Shown here: positions 23,401 through 31,856 of the stretch, piece after piece | Position numbering within the stretch: position 1 is the first letter of the stretch | How the letters are laid out: each line of letters opens with the position of its first letter | From: Galeopsis tetrahit | Lineage: Eukaryota; Streptophyta; Magnoliopsida; Lamiales; Lamiaceae | DNA length: 64,000 nt | Direction: 5' to 3' | Assembly (NCBI GenBank): GCA_963675135.1 | Contig: OY776120.1 | Coordinates: 11,746,001-11,810,000 of the forward strand | Notes under the pieces: model-generated | Seen by the model: only the letters and a program-made list of their open reading frames with translations | Database searches by the model: none | What the model was told of the DNA's origin: nothing | Translations under genes and position numbers: made by a program

Positions 23401-24362
23401 GTGGCACTTGATTGATATAATCTCATCAAACGGGGAATGATAGGAAGGTAGTACATCTTCTTATATGGCACTTTCTTCTTTGTCTTCTTCGATTGACCAC
23501 CAGGTCCCTTTCGACGTGCCTCCTTGTACCGGGGATGGCCACACAATCTACACATATTCAGACTGCTATCTTCGTCACCCCAATATAACATGCAACCATT
23601 CACACAACAATCAATCTTCTCAACCGGCAAACCAACATTCTTCAACATTTGTTTGCTTTGATGAAACGTCGTAGGCACCTTATTATTTTGAGGACAAATT
23701 TCACTGCATAACTGTGTCACTTGCTCATATGCCCTGTTAGAAAGCTTGTTCTCGGTCTTAATGTTCATGAGTCGTGCATTAAATGACAACTGTGAGTGGG
23801 ATTCACAACCCGGATATAAATCTTCTTCGACTAATTTGAGCATCTCATAAAACCGAAATGCCTCATTCGTCGGCTCATCTTCCATGTTTGAAAAACCAGC
23901 TTCCCTGATCATTGTTTGATACATATTCGGTTCTTCGTCCCCAAACTGTTGTTCTTCGTCCCCAAACTGTTGTTCTTCGTCCCCAAACCGTTGTTCTATC
24001 TCGTTACTAGTGCCAACATGATCGAAATGTTCTTCTTGTTGATAGATTCCAACAGTGTAATAGTAAAACACTTCATCAAATCTATAAGGCCAACGTGTTT
24101 CGCCATGACTAGTCCAATTATAATAATTATCAACGAAACCATTCTTCACAATATGTACTAGGACCTCATCAATCTCTTTATATTGCTTATTCTGACATTT
24201 CTTAGCATTACACGGACACCTAATGCAATTTCCACTCATGTAATGTGGCTGGCTTTTTGTAAATTCAACAAATAACACGAGTTCATTATAAAATTCCACA
24301 TTCACATTTCCTCTAATCATTCTAGGAGTACAATACATCCAACGACGGTCAGGCAAATCCAT
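20425..24362 (-). pseudogene. TNP2-type CACTA transposase (Transposase_21) of the inner element, nearly intact
   Basis: Five exons with GT-AG borders: 22742-24362, 21897-22653, 21476-21811, 21287-21386 and 20425-21207, together 1,199 codons. Domain order is the N-terminal transposase-associated domain (RCPCNAKKCQNKQY, HGETRWPYRFD), DLYPGCESHSQLSFN, EKIDCC/CMLYWG, the Transposase_21 core (CTDGFAPFG, MLSGWSTAG, HNLDVMHIEKNVFDN), DUF4218-like HLPVHLAYEA, DUF4216-like KGYRFHTSGY, and an unusually long Asp/Glu tail. Only two changes break it: TAA at 23076-23078 and TGA at 20770-20772. The start at 24362 begins MDLPDRRWMY, as usual for the family. The internal intron at 22654-22741 is missing from the outer copy. 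Without those stops it would be a full-length transposase, so recent loss is likely. Confidence 0.92.
23931..23993 (-). repeat. in-frame 21-bp repeat, three copies, in TNP2
   Basis: Units at 23931, 23952 and 23973 encode FGDEEQQ-type heptapeptides in the acidic linker after the N-terminal domain. The third unit differs by one base. The frame is preserved. Confidence 0.9.
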
Positions 24363-24636
24363 CTGCTAAACATTTAAGTGGAGCAACACATTACTAACGA
24401 CTACTCTTATAATAAATTCACACAAAACTTATGATATATATAAAACATGTAATTACATTATATTGAATTTTATATATACAGTAAATTAAAAATGGTAGAA
24501 AATGTACCGTAATTTGATGTTTCTGAATACCCGAGCATGAGCATAAAAAAATTCGCAGTATAAAGTTTTGGTGTAAATTTGCAATACGAAAGTGAAGTGG
24601 AAAAAATTAGGCAGTAGTAAGTTTTGGGGTAATATT

Positions 24637-24882
24637 TCCCGACGGAAATGCCGACGGACTTATCTTTCCGTCGGCATTTCACCCGCCCAAATATCTGTCG
24701 GCAAAGATAAATGCCGACGGATTATCCGTCGGCATTTATCAAATGGTGAATTCCGACGAAAAGTTAATTCCGTCGGCATTTCACCCGCCCAAATTTCCGT
24801 CGGCATAGATAAATACCGACGGAATATCCGTCAGTATGTATCAAATTGTGAATTCCGACGGAAAATATATTCCGTCGGCATA
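24637..24882. repeat. internal CCGACGGA array between divergent genes
   Basis: Alternating CCGACGGA and TCCGTCGGCATTT words lie between the TNP2 start (minus, 24362) and the GRF gene promoter (plus, TATA at 24921). The same motif is used at both element ends. It could serve both promoters. Confidence 0.78.
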
Positions 24883-24920
24883 TTGGCGGTTTTTTTTTTA
24901 TTAATTAATTCAATTTTTTG

Positions 24921-24928
24921 TATATATA
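24921..24928 (+). promoter_or_regulatory. TATA box of the GRF-domain gene
   Basis: TATATATA lies 58 bp upstream of the ATG, with a plausible transcription start near 24950. The CCGACGGA array ends about 40 bp upstream. Confidence 0.55.
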
Positions 24929-24985
24929 GCAACACAAAGCTCACACACACCATATTCGATTTTTTCTATTTTGCAAAGAAATATC

Positions 24986-25369
24986 ATGTCTTCTTCATCT
25001 TCTATTCGATTTCAGCAAGGTCTTGTTTGTTATTGTAGAAAGGCATGTCGTACATATGCTTCTAAACAACCTAGAAGTAAAGGGAGGATATTTCATAATT
25101 GTCCTGACTCCCTAAGTGATGGTGGTGGATGTAGTTTCTTTGTATGGGCTGATACTCTAGAAAACTGTGTTGTTGACAAGAATCAAGGATCTAATCAAAG
25201 TGACCAAGAAACTGAAGACATGAAGAAAATGACTCAAGAGATGAAGAAATTGGTTACAGAGATCAAGAATTTGGCTGAAGAAATCAAGGATTTAATCAAA
25301 GTGAACAAAATCATTTTGATTGTGCTAGTTGTCATGGTTGCATCTACCACCTTCAAGTGGTTTGGTTAA
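24986..25369 (+). CDS. GRF-type zinc-finger protein with coiled coil and C-terminal membrane segment (CACTA passenger)
   Basis: It is a single exon of 127 aa. The start is the ATG in ATATCATGTCTTC; the longer upstream frame begins only with TTG. Residues about 13-52 form a GRF zinc finger: CYC, a conserved GRIFHNCP, then GCSFFVWAD. A Glu/Lys heptad coiled coil follows (about 75-105), then a hydrophobic segment IILIVLVVMVASTTF near the end that could anchor it in a membrane. GRF fingers bind single-stranded nucleic acid in other proteins; the role of these short plant forms is not known to me. It is the only plus-strand gene in the inner CACTA, has its own TATA box, and shows no stop or frameshift. 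It is probably a captured host-type gene, though such genes also recur in repeats. Confidence 0.75.
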   Translation: MSSSSSIRFQQGLVCYCRKACRTYASKQPRSKGRIFHNCPDSLSDGGGCSFFVWADTLENCVVDKNQGSNQSDQETEDMKKMTQEMKKLVTEIKNLAEEIKDLIKVNKIILIVLVVMVASTTFKWFG

Positions 25370-25687
25370 ATATATGTATAATGCACTCTATATGAGGCTA
25401 TTTTGTACTAAAATTCACTTCCACCTTCAAGTGGTTTAAATCTATCTAGAATGCACTCTAAATGAGATTATTTTGTACTCAATGAAACAAATGAATGCAC
25501 CCTATTTTCATCTATACACCAATAAACTACACAAATAAACTGCAATATATAGTTCAACATATATTTCAACATAAAGATAAATATATACATAAAGATAAAT
25601 AAGTTCAACAGAAAAGTAAATAAGTTCAACAGAAAATTAAATAAGTTCAACAGAAAAATAAATTAGTTCAACACAAAATTAAATTGT

Positions 25688-27312
25688 TCAACCAGGATAG
25701 TTGCCAGGATAGTCGTTAAAAAATCGGTCCACATCCTCATTCAAGTTGACCTCGTCACCATCGGTCTGACCTGCATCTTGACCTGCAGCTTGATCTGCAG
25801 CTGGAGCTGGAGCTGGCGGTGCTTGCCCCATCGTCTGTTGATAGATGGCCTCGATCTGCTCAGCAGACATCCCCAACGTCCGACCCGCATTGGCACTCCA
25901 GAGGCGGAAGTAGTTCTCGAACGTTGCCATGACGTTCGGATCCGGGACGACAGTGGAGGATACGGACGGCTGCGATGCACTCCGGGCCGACCGACCACTT
26001 GGTGTCCTCACGGCGTTGCTCATCCCACCAAGGCCAAGGACCCTTCCCTTGGAGGTCGGGGCAACGTCAAGGTAAAGCTGGTCCACGTCAACAACCGGAG
26101 GGGTACCGCTGCTTCCGGATTCAGCAGTAGTCGTGGCGGCTTGCGTCTCGGCCTCTTCAATCCTTTGTCGGACGCTCAACTACATAATAAAAAATTAAAA
26201 TTAATTTAATTATCTATATATATATAATGTAATTAATACATAAATTTAATTAAACTTGCGTGGAGGTCAGTAGTGCGCCCGTAGGTGGACGTCTGTGTAT
26301 CGGCATTAAACGGATGAAGAAGACTCATCCGATCCAAGTGGGTGTGTGGACGTCCAGTCTCCCGCTCCTATTACGTATCAAATAAACATATACAAATTAA
26401 TTTAGATAACTAATATAAAATAATTAACTATAATTATTTAATTTTTAAAAATTAATGAAAACTTACGAGAGCAAGTGATTGCTCGAGGACGGACCGAGCT
26501 CCCCCCCGATGCACTGCCATCCCGCCTCCAACATCGGTTCTGCGGTTGGCCCGAGCTTTGTCACACTTCTCTTGGTAAGCCGGGTCCAACCACTTCTCAA
26601 CCAACGACTCCCACAGGTCAACACCATCCTCTACCCCCAGAACAAGATTTTTATCTTCTTCACGCCAGGCCGTTCTCCAGTCGTACATCATGTTCGTGTA
26701 CCGAGTAGAACAAACACCGTACCACTTATCGTAAATAGCGTCGTCCGAGTAGATCGCCGTATCCCAACGGGCCTTTTTCTATACAAATATTCAACATATT
26801 TATCAAATAATATGTATAATTAGTTATTTAATAAACTTTAATTATTGTAATTATATACCTTGAACTCCTCGAAATATTCATCCTTTTTAGATTGTGGCAC
26901 CATCAACCAAGTGATACAACCCTTGGAAATCTTACACGTCCTAAAGGCTCGTGCGCAGATTCTGGACACCTCATTACCGGGCACCAACCTGTAAAATTAT
27001 TAACAAATTTATAAACTAACACATTATAAATAAATAAATAAAGTTAATCGTTATTGAATACTGTTAAACATTAGAATTATTGACTTACCTTCCTGAAACG
27101 ATTTCAATGGGTTGCCTTGGGTCTCGAAGAGGATGCTGACGAGAAGAGGATGACGAACCAACCGACATCGTAGTCGGCGGCGGCGGCGACATTGCCACAT
27201 CAGGAGGAGGAGGAGGAGCCATCACAGGTACTGATTGACCCCGAGCCCTCCTTGCACGTGACCCAGATGGCCTACGTGAACCAGAACCCGAATTCGGTAC
27301 TTGTTCACTCAT
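25688..27312 (-). CDS. TNPA-type (Ptta/En/Spm, PF03004-like) DNA-binding protein of the inner CACTA, open throughout
   Basis: Five exons, 27089-27312, 26859-26988, 26467-26778, 26260-26367 and 25688-26179, sum to exactly 422 codons with no stop. Three introns are GT-AG and the fourth has a GC donor (CAC/GCAAGT). Order: a Ser/Arg/Pro-rich head (MSEQVPNSGSGSRRPSG), SRICARAFRTC, the family core KARWDTAIYSDDAIYDKWY and KCDKARANRR then HRGGARSVLE, the ETGRPHTHLDRMSLLH block typical of PF03004, and a Q/A-rich acidic tail. The start used aligns with the outer copy; an ATG three codons upstream is also possible. In the maize system TNPA binds subterminal motifs and modulates the element promoter, so the CCGACGGA arrays are its likely targets. 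It is only distantly similar to the outer TNPA gene, matching the different motif. Confidence 0.82.
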
Positions 27313-27329
27313 CTGTTTCAATCAATAAA

Positions 27330-28060
27330 AAATACATAATTTTACTAATTATCAATTTAATGAACATATTGCTAATTTAAAAATTTTACAAATATAGCAT
27401 ATTTCTAATTTAATCAATTACTAATTTAATCAATTACTAATTTAATCAACATATTCCTAATTTAAATCAAAACAATATATATAACCTAATTACAACGTGA
27501 TACCACCGTCGAACCATCTAATTAACTAATAATTTAAACAATTGATTGAAACATGCATCACCTAAATTAAAAATATTTCTAAATTAACATATTCCTAAAT
27601 TAACAAATCTAAACATAATTAAAATAATACTTTTCTAATTGGAGTTTTCTAATTATCAATTTAATGAACATATTCCTAATTTAATTTTTTTACTAATATA
27701 GCATATTCATAATTTAATTAATCAACATATTCCTAATTTAATCAACAATAACCTAATTTAATTATTATTTTTCTAATTATTATTTTTCTACCTAACTTAA
27801 TCAATAATAAAAAATTGAACATATATATTCCTAAATTAACAAACCTAAAACTAATTAAAATAATAATTTTCTAATTGGGTCAATAATTATCAATTTAATG
27901 AACATATTCCTAATTTAAATTTTTTGCTAATATAGCGTATTCCTAATTTAATCAACATATTCCAAATTACAACGTGATCCAACGGTCGAACCACTATATC
28001 TAAACTAATTTAAACAATTGATTGAAACATGCACTACCTACATTAAAAATATTATATATC
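27330..28060. repeat. diverged direct repeats upstream of the TNPA-like gene
   Basis: The block AATTATCAATTTAATGAACA, then a TATAGC word, a run of CATATTCCTAATTTAA and finally TTGATTGAAACATGCA appears at about 27340-27560, partly at 27650-27800, and again at 27885-28040. It is AT-rich with no coding signal. Confidence 0.6.
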
Positions 28061-28332
28061 AAAATTACACCATTAAATTAAACTAGTAATTAACTATATA
28101 ACAATTAATTAATGTATACATATAACAATTAAGTAGTAAATGAACCTTAAAAAACAACTCTATCAAAATTGTTCTTAATCAACAAATTAAATTAACTAAC
28201 ATACGTACTAACATGATCATAATATTTTAACAACTAACTAAATCAATATAACATGCAAATCAACATTAAATTATTCATATTTACATATATTCATGCATAA
28301 ACATATATAAGTATTAAAACTAAGTAATAGAA

Positions 28333-28458
28333 CTAATTAAGAAAACGTATCGTATCAATGTAATCGGAGAAATTTGCTTCAATAGCCTCGTCCTCGTCTT
28401 CGTCTTCCCCACCGAATCCTCGCTCACGCACTCCCTTTTTTTTTTTTGCCAAACGCAT
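28333..28458 (-). CDS. small acidic ORF (41 aa) downstream of the right-end promoter of the inner CACTA
   Basis: The minus-strand ATG at 28456-28458 follows a TATA box by about 20 bp and reads MRLAKKKKGVRERGFGGEDE, then an acidic run and IEANFSDYIDTIRFLN, ending TAG. It may be a real micropeptide or just a short upstream frame in the leader of the TNPA/TNP2 transcript. I know no family for it. Confidence 0.35.
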   Translation of the reverse strand: MRLAKKKKGVRERGFGGEDEDEDEAIEANFSDYIDTIRFLN

Positions 28459-28473
28459 TCTGATATCAGGCCC

Positions 28474-28482
28474 TTATATATA
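28474..28482 (-). promoter_or_regulatory. TATA box (TTATATATAAGGG) of the right-end promoter, inner CACTA
   Basis: It reads on the minus strand just inside the right subterminal array. It is the best candidate for the promoter of the minus-strand transposase transcripts. CACTA elements usually place their promoter next to the motif array. Confidence 0.5.
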
Positions 28483-28498
28483 AAAAAAAAAAAAACAA

Positions 28499-28806
28499 AT
28501 GCCGACGGATATTCCGTCGGCATTTCCCTCGCTAACCGCCCACTATTAATGGTAACCGTTACCTTTTTGGAAAACGAGGCGGTGCGGATTGAACGGGTCA
28601 GATGCCGACGGATAACATATTTCAAAACATCCGTCAGCATTTTCCCTCAGTAAATGCCGACGGAACGGAAATCCGTCAGCATTTCCCTCGGTAAATGCTG
28701 ACGGAACGGAAATCCGTCAGCATTGATGTTGACTTTCCAATCCGTCGGCATTCCGTCAGCATATCCGTCGGAAATGCCGACGGACTATAATCCGTCGGCA
28801 TTTGTC
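28499..28806. repeat. right subterminal CCGACGGA motif array of the inner CACTA
   Basis: Repeated ATGCCGACGGATATTCCGTC and related words, many as GTCGGCATTT or GTCAGCATTT variants. It is the mirror of the left array at 18655-19145. Confidence 0.85.
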
Positions 28807-28835
28807 CGTCCCTATGGCGCGCGTTTTTTGTAGTG

Positions 28836-28888
28836 ATCCCATCTACTAATCTTGGACTATACATCCAACTACGACTTGAATAATTCAT
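28836..28888 (-). pseudogene. first 17 codons of the outer TNP2, cut off by the inner CACTA
   Basis: Minus-strand ATG at 28886-28888 reads MNYSSRSWMYSPRLVDG, matching the family start (inner copy MDLPDRRWMY). It joins in frame with 18633 downward once the inner CACTA and one ATC duplicate are removed. This fixes the start of the outer transposase. Confidence 0.88.
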
Positions 28889-29400
28889 GTCAATCGACGT
28901 CTACAACACACAAACAACAAACGTCTCATTCCTCCAACTCTATTAAAATTAATTAATATAATATTAAATATATTCTAATAATTATTCTAACACCCTAATT
29001 AACAAATAAATTCATATAACTTAATTAAAACATACATATATATACATAACACAATATAATTAACAATTAAATTCTAACAATTAACACATGCATGCATAAA
29101 AATTAACATTTAATTTCAAACAATTCTAAAAATAAAATTATATATATATATTCAACAATTTTATATATACATACAACACATATGCATATATATACATATA
29201 TATACCAAAACTATATATATACATATAACTTCAAATTTAACCAATGAAAACGAAAAAAATTACCGTAGAAATGCTCCCGTCGAAGTGTAGAACACAAATG
29301 GCCAAAAACCGAGTTCGATCTGCAAACGAATGTGGATGTTGAGTTTGGAGGTGTAAAGGTTTCAATGGAGGAGGGGTGTGCGCCGCTTCTGTAATTCTGG
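28889..29400. other. AT-rich 5' flank of the outer TNP2
   Basis: TATATA-rich sequence, presumably the promoter/leader region of the outer transposase. I see no clear gene. A splice acceptor-like site occurs just upstream of the ATG, so a 5'UTR intron is possible. Confidence 0.4.
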
Positions 29401-29436
29401 AAGAAAGGGAATGGGTTTTAATTCAATTAGGGCGAC

Positions 29437-29636
29437 GGTAAAGGCAACGGGCCCACTGCCGTTGCCTTTTAGCGAGTGGGGTCTCGTTGCCATTTCGCAA
29501 CGGGCCCACTCCCGTCGCCTTTTGGCGAGTGCAGAACACGCCCTTTCCGTTGCCAAAAGGCAAGGGCGTTATAATCCGTCGCCTTTTCGCAACGGGGCCC
29601 TCTCTCGTTGCCTTATCCGTTGCCAAAAGGCAAGGG
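29437..29636. repeat. right subterminal GGCAACGG motif array of the outer CACTA
   Basis: CCGTTGCC, GGCAACGGGCCCACT and TCGCAACGGGGCC words mirror the array at 11806-12050. It resumes at 30136-30205 after the hAT insertion. Frames through it are repeat artefacts. Confidence 0.78.
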
Positions 29637-29644
29637 CACCCACC

Positions 29645-30125
29645 TAGACATGGGCAACGGTTACAAACCGCCGGTTTCGGTTAGAAACCGGCGGTTACGG
29701 TTTGGGGTTTCGGCGAACCGTAACCGAACCGCGAACCGCCGGTTACGGTTACGGTTTTCAAACCGGCGGTTCGGTTTGAAAACCGCCGGTTTGGCGGTTT
29801 AGGGTTTTTTTTTTTTTAATATTATCTCCGTTTTCGCTCGTTTTCACTCCGTTTTCGTTCTTTTTTTATTCGTTTTAACTCATTTTTTAGAAAATACATT
29901 ACTAGAATTGAATAAAAATTATATAACTTAAATTTATACATTAAAAATAGAAGAATTGTGTATTAAAAAAAATTATTATTAATTTTTTTTTAAATAAAAA
30001 ACCGCCAAACCGGCGGTTTGCGGTTTGTGAAAATGTCGAACCGTAACCGAACCGCCATTTTTCGGTTACGGTTCGGTTTGTAAGCCTTAACCGGTGGTTT
30101 GGCGGTTCGTTTTTGCGCGTGTCTA
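29645..30125. mobile_element. non-autonomous hAT element (481 bp)
   Basis: It starts TAGACATGGGCAA and ends TTGCGCGTGTCTA, flanked by the 8-bp duplication CACCCACC (29637-29644 and 30126-30133), the length typical of hAT. The interior near each end is rich in AACCGCCGGTTT and CGGTTACGGTT palindromic words. No transposase ORF. Confidence 0.9.
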
Positions 30126-30682
30126 CACCCACCCCCGTCGCCTTTTTTTTTGTCCGTTGCCAATTGGCAACGGTACACTGCCCTTGCTAAAATTCGTTGC
30201 CTTTTGGTCAATATTTGTAGTGAACTCTGATATTTTGAAAGATTTTTAAAAATCTATTCACCCCTCCCCTCTTGACTTTTACTAGCTTACTCAATCTTAA
30301 CTTAACTTTGGGACCAACAAAAATCATAATCCTAGAAGTTAATTTTAAACTAAAATCAATAATCGAAATTTTAGTTGTTAATTGGGTAGGATGATGATTT
30401 AGGATAAAATGTAAAAGGTAAAAAGTAATGAAATTGTAATTGTCAATTGGCATTTTGGCAACTTTAATTCTTTAAAAAGATAAAGAACTACAATTGATGT
30501 AAAAAGGATTAAAATTGAAAGATAAATGACTTATTTTGTAAAGTTGAAATTTAAAGAATTTATTTTAAAATATGTCAAACCTATAAGACTAAAATAAAAA
30601 TTTACCCAAATGGGAACTCTATCAAAAGAATATATAGGTAGTTAAGTTATGCGCTCTAGTTGGGCCTTGATCAGATTTGCAC

Positions 30683-31768
30683 GGCCCTGGCTATATACCC
30701 CTCCAGCTTTAAGTATACTCCCCCTCTTCATTTATTAATTTAATATTAGTGTAAAATATTAAATTTACCCTTTTAATAAAATATATCAAAGATAAATACA
30801 CTCTCCATAACCCTAACTCCGTCGCCCCCAACTCCTCTAGTGGCTCCAACCAGTAATTAAAAAGGAATTTTTTATTAGAGAAATCTTTCAAAAAATACTT
30901 TTTTTCGATAAACCGGTGTCGATCATATAGTATATTTTCGACTATAGTTTATCGACGAAAAACACCATCGTCGACAACATTTTTTCAAAAAAAAACACAG
31001 ATTTTTCGACAAGAGATTGTCGACCATAAACATGATGGGGGACAACAATTTGTCGACCATAATGTGTATTGTCGACAATTTCATATCGAAAATAAAAAAA
31101 CATACCTCCATCTCCATGGCCGACAGGAAGGCGACGGCGTGCGGGGGGTCGTGGCCGACCTCCATGGCCAATGGGAGAGCAGCCGCGTGCAGGTTGGGAC
31201 CGTGACCTCCATGGTGGAATCGAGCAGAAAAAAAAAACATACTTTAAACTCTAATGGCCACAATTTTTTTCATGGATGGGGGTGACGGGGGAGGAAGAGC
31301 GGATGGGGTGGCGGCGCAAAAATTAAGAAAAAAAAAGGTGGGGAACGATGGCTGGGGCCGCGCGCAGGGTGGGGTGCGGTGGAGGAGAGGTTTGTTGCAA
31401 AGAAAAGAAAAAAAGAGGGGCGCCGCCGTAAAGGGGGTGGCGGCGCTCGGCAGAGGAAGGAGGAGGCTGGGCGGCGATGTTGGTGGGGGCGCTCGGCAGA
31501 GGAAGGAGGAGGCTGGGCGGCGATGTTGGTGGGGTTGGCGTCGGCACCGGGCAGGGGCAGCGGTTTGGTGGAGGGGAGGGGAGAGGAAGAGTTAGTTTTA
31601 AAAAAAAATTGAGAATAAAGAAGGAAGAAAATAAGGAAAATAAGGAATGAGGGTATTTAGAGTAATTTGAGGGGACTACATTTAACATTTTTCACATTGA
31701 GTGGGATATATAAATCGAGGGAGTATACTTAACAAAGCTGAAGGGGTACATACTACATAGCCTGGGCC
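30683..31768. mobile_element. Mutator-like element with GC-rich core (copy 1)
   Basis: The inverted ends GGCCCTGGCTATATACCCC and (inverted) GGCCCAGGCTATGTAGTATG, then shared CAGCTTT and AAGTATACTCCC, are flanked by GATTTGCAC / GATTTTCAC (8 of 9 match). The core 31100-31590 is strikingly GC-rich in AT-rich surroundings and may be captured host sequence. Frames in it are low-complexity. GTCGAC/TCGAC words cluster at 30905-31090. Confidence 0.75.
31443..31534. repeat. 46-bp tandem duplication in the GC-rich core
   Basis: GCGCTCGGCAGAGGAAGGAG and the following 26 bp repeat directly at 31443 and 31489 with no difference that I can see. It suggests a recent local duplication. Confidence 0.9.
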
Positions 31769-31856
31769 GATTTTCACGATGGCCTCAAAGGTTGATAGCT
31801 AGGTTACCCATATAAATATATCAATTCATACCTACGCATATGTGTGATTTCAATTA

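Larger units (their letters stand above)
18637..28835 (-). mobile_element. inner CACTA element, 10.2 kb, with passenger genes
   Basis: The ends are TACTACAAAAAAATGGCG (left, first base mutated from C) and, inverted, CACTACAAAAAACGCGCG (right), flanked by ATC at 18634-18636 and 28836-28838. It sits in codon 18 of the outer TNP2, and removing it with one ATC restores that frame exactly. Contents on the minus strand are a small acidic ORF, a TNPA-like gene, a TNP2 gene and a small two-exon gene; on the plus strand, a GRF-zinc-finger gene. The motif CCGACGGA/TCCGTCGG occurs in four arrays, two terminal and two internal. Confidence 0.93.
11791..30222 (-). mobile_element. outer CACTA (En/Spm-type) element, 18.4 kb including nested elements
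   Basis: The ends are CACCACAAAATATTGGC (left) and, inverted, CACTACAAATATTGACC (right), flanked by AAC at 11788-11790 and 30223-30225. The subterminal regions hold many GGCAACGG / CCGTTGCC motifs. On the minus strand it carries TNP2-type then TNPA-type genes. Excluding the inner CACTA (10.2 kb) and the hAT element, it is about 7.7 kb, a normal size for an autonomous CACTA. All its genes now carry nonsense codons. Confidence 0.92.
10665..30319 (+). mobile_element. solo copia LTR (about 1.2 kb), split by the outer CACTA element
   Basis: The LTR starts TGTTGGGATATGGATCC at 10665, breaks at 11790, resumes at 30226 and ends GGGACCAACA at 30319. The two pieces total about 1,220 bp. AAAAT flanks it on both sides (10660-10664 and 30320-30324). 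It belongs to the same family as the LTRs of the Sirevirus-like element at 42387-55303, with the same start, the same ACTTTGGGACC end and the same order of internal blocks. No internal coding region or PBS remains, so it is a solo LTR left by LTR-LTR recombination. Confidence 0.88.
9518..30608. mobile_element. foldback Mutator-like element (long terminal inverted repeats), disrupted by a nest of insertions
   Basis: The left end TGAGAAATTTTTATTTTAG matches in inverted orientation the right end (reverse complement TGGGTAAATTTTTATTTTAG). The element is flanked by AATGGGAA at 9510-9517 and 30609-30616, in line with the 8-10 bp duplications of Mutator-like elements. After removing the nested MITE and the LTR with its contents, about 1.2 kb remains, nearly all of it two inverted arms around a spacer near 10240-10420. 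No transposase is visible, so it is non-autonomous. It is the oldest layer of this nest. Confidence 0.78.

Noticed and set aside
29378..29802. Several Arg/Gly-rich frames at the right end of the outer CACTA
   Set aside because: Motif-array and hAT palindrome translations.
31254..31688. GC-rich frames of 113-121 aa in the first twin Mutator-like element
   Set aside because: Low-complexity Gly/Arg/Pro runs on both strands; possible captured DNA but no supportable protein.
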